DNA of 64,000 nucleotides, taken from contig CALCEM010000027.1 in NCBI GenBank assembly GCA_937900285.1, positions 1 to 64,000 on the forward strand. The letters run 5' to 3'. The notes beneath the pieces are model-generated. The model was not told the origin of the DNA, ran no database searches, and worked only from the letters and a program-made list of their open reading frames with translations. Source of the stretch: an uncultured Fretibacterium sp. (GTDB lineage: Bacteria > Synergistota > Synergistia > Synergistales > Aminobacteriaceae). Below are positions 63,598 to 64,000 of the stretch, piece by piece (positions within the stretch are counted from its first letter, which is position 1; each line of letters begins with the position of its first letter). The position numbers and the translations under genes were made by a program.

Positions 63598-64000
63598 ATG
63601 AACATGAACGAAAAAATTTATATTCTGAAACAAGATAATTATAATTATGACGAAATTTTTAAGGCTGTCGAAAAAATGTTTAATTTTTATGGCGGTGTAG
63701 GAAATTTTGTAAAGCCCGGCGAAACAGTTTTATTAAAAACGAATTTGGTGGCCTGTCACGATATAGAACGGCGCGTAACAACTGATCCCAATGTCGTTAA
63801 AGCAGTCGCAGAAATTTTAATTAATCATGGCGCAAAACCTTTTATAGCTGACAGTCCGGGAATTGATAATTTTAACAGGGCCGCTCAAAAGGCAGGAATT
63901 AAAAAAATTGCTGATGAATTAAATATTAATTGCGTCGAATTAGTTGACCCGGTAAATTTAAATATTACGAGTTCGAACGCAGATTATAAAAATATTCAGG
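63598..64000 (+). CDS. DUF362 domain protein (cut by window end)
   Basis: The frame from ATG 63598 (or 63604) runs off the window. The 134 visible residues match the start of DUF362: an N-terminal strand, GGVGNFVKPGETVLLKTNLV, DPNVVKAVAEILINHGAKPFIADSPG and NRAAQKAGI. Many family members go on to a ferredoxin-like 4Fe-4S domain, which could lie beyond the edge. Function of the family is not established. No ribosome site is seen. Confidence 0.85.
   Translation, partial: MNMNEKIYILKQDNYNYDEIFKAVEKMFNFYGGVGNFVKPGETVLLKTNLVACHDIERRVTTDPNVVKAVAEILINHGAKPFIADSPGIDNFNRAAQKAGIKKIADELNINCVELVDPVNLNITSSNADYKNIQ

Overview
The window looks like the chromosome of an AT-rich, diderm, flagellated, fermentative anaerobe. 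It combines lipid A genes (lpxB, and the alternative pyrophosphatase lpxI), an LptF/LptG-type permease, a flagellar operon, rubrerythrin and L-lactate dehydrogenase with Gram-positive-like ribosome binding sites and an L10 leader. I infer a host-associated member of the Synergistota (Synergistaceae). That is a judgement from gene content and was not tested by a search.

Layout. 1-1030: two tandem DinJ/YafQ-like toxin-antitoxin pairs sharing blocks of identical sequence. 1027-4277: a membrane-anchored TerB-N protein, a DUF2156 protein and HU. 4431-7344: tRNA-Asn, CobB/CbiA, a glycosyltransferase and an exported thioredoxin-like protein. 7474-13110: paired half-size chromate transporters, rubrerythrin, phosphoglycerate mutase, an aminotransferase, a DUF554 protein and a GT8 glycosyltransferase. 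13180-18040: ileS and thrS. 18096-23988 (minus): a cell-envelope operon (DUF4139 protein, PAS/degenerate-GGDEF protein, LptF/G permease, lpxI, lpxB). 24263-35931 (plus): flagellar operon fliE-F-G-H-I-J, lytic transglycosylase, ylxF/motE-like gene, fliK, flgD, flgE. 36073-42368: PAP2 protein, ldh, pepA, rpmB, clpB. 42465-49555 (minus): a giant HAD/polysaccharide protein and a PilC-pilin-SPFH-membrane-protein cluster. 49637-52177: a small GC-richer island bounded by tRNA-Ala and a 14-bp copy of its 3' end. 52305-59302: a surface-polysaccharide cluster, PBP1A and a C39-like protein. 59494-63507: rpmG, tRNA-Trp, secE, nusG, rplK, rplA, L10 leader, rplJ, rplL and a coiled-coil protein. The window closes inside a DUF362 gene.

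The most interesting signal is a pair of ATCAC pentanucleotide repeats lying just inside the 5' ends of two unlinked glycan genes (12065-12085 and 45866-45894). A gain or loss of one 5-bp unit shifts the frame. The first gene is in frame from its ATG. The second is out of frame from its well-placed ATG (position 45915), so it would be OFF or weakly expressed at the present repeat number. This looks like a phase-variable surface-glycan switch. Second in interest are the integrase-less tRNA-Ala island with a tightly coupled four-gene operon of unknown function, and an 11-bp inverted repeat placed over the clpB promoter.
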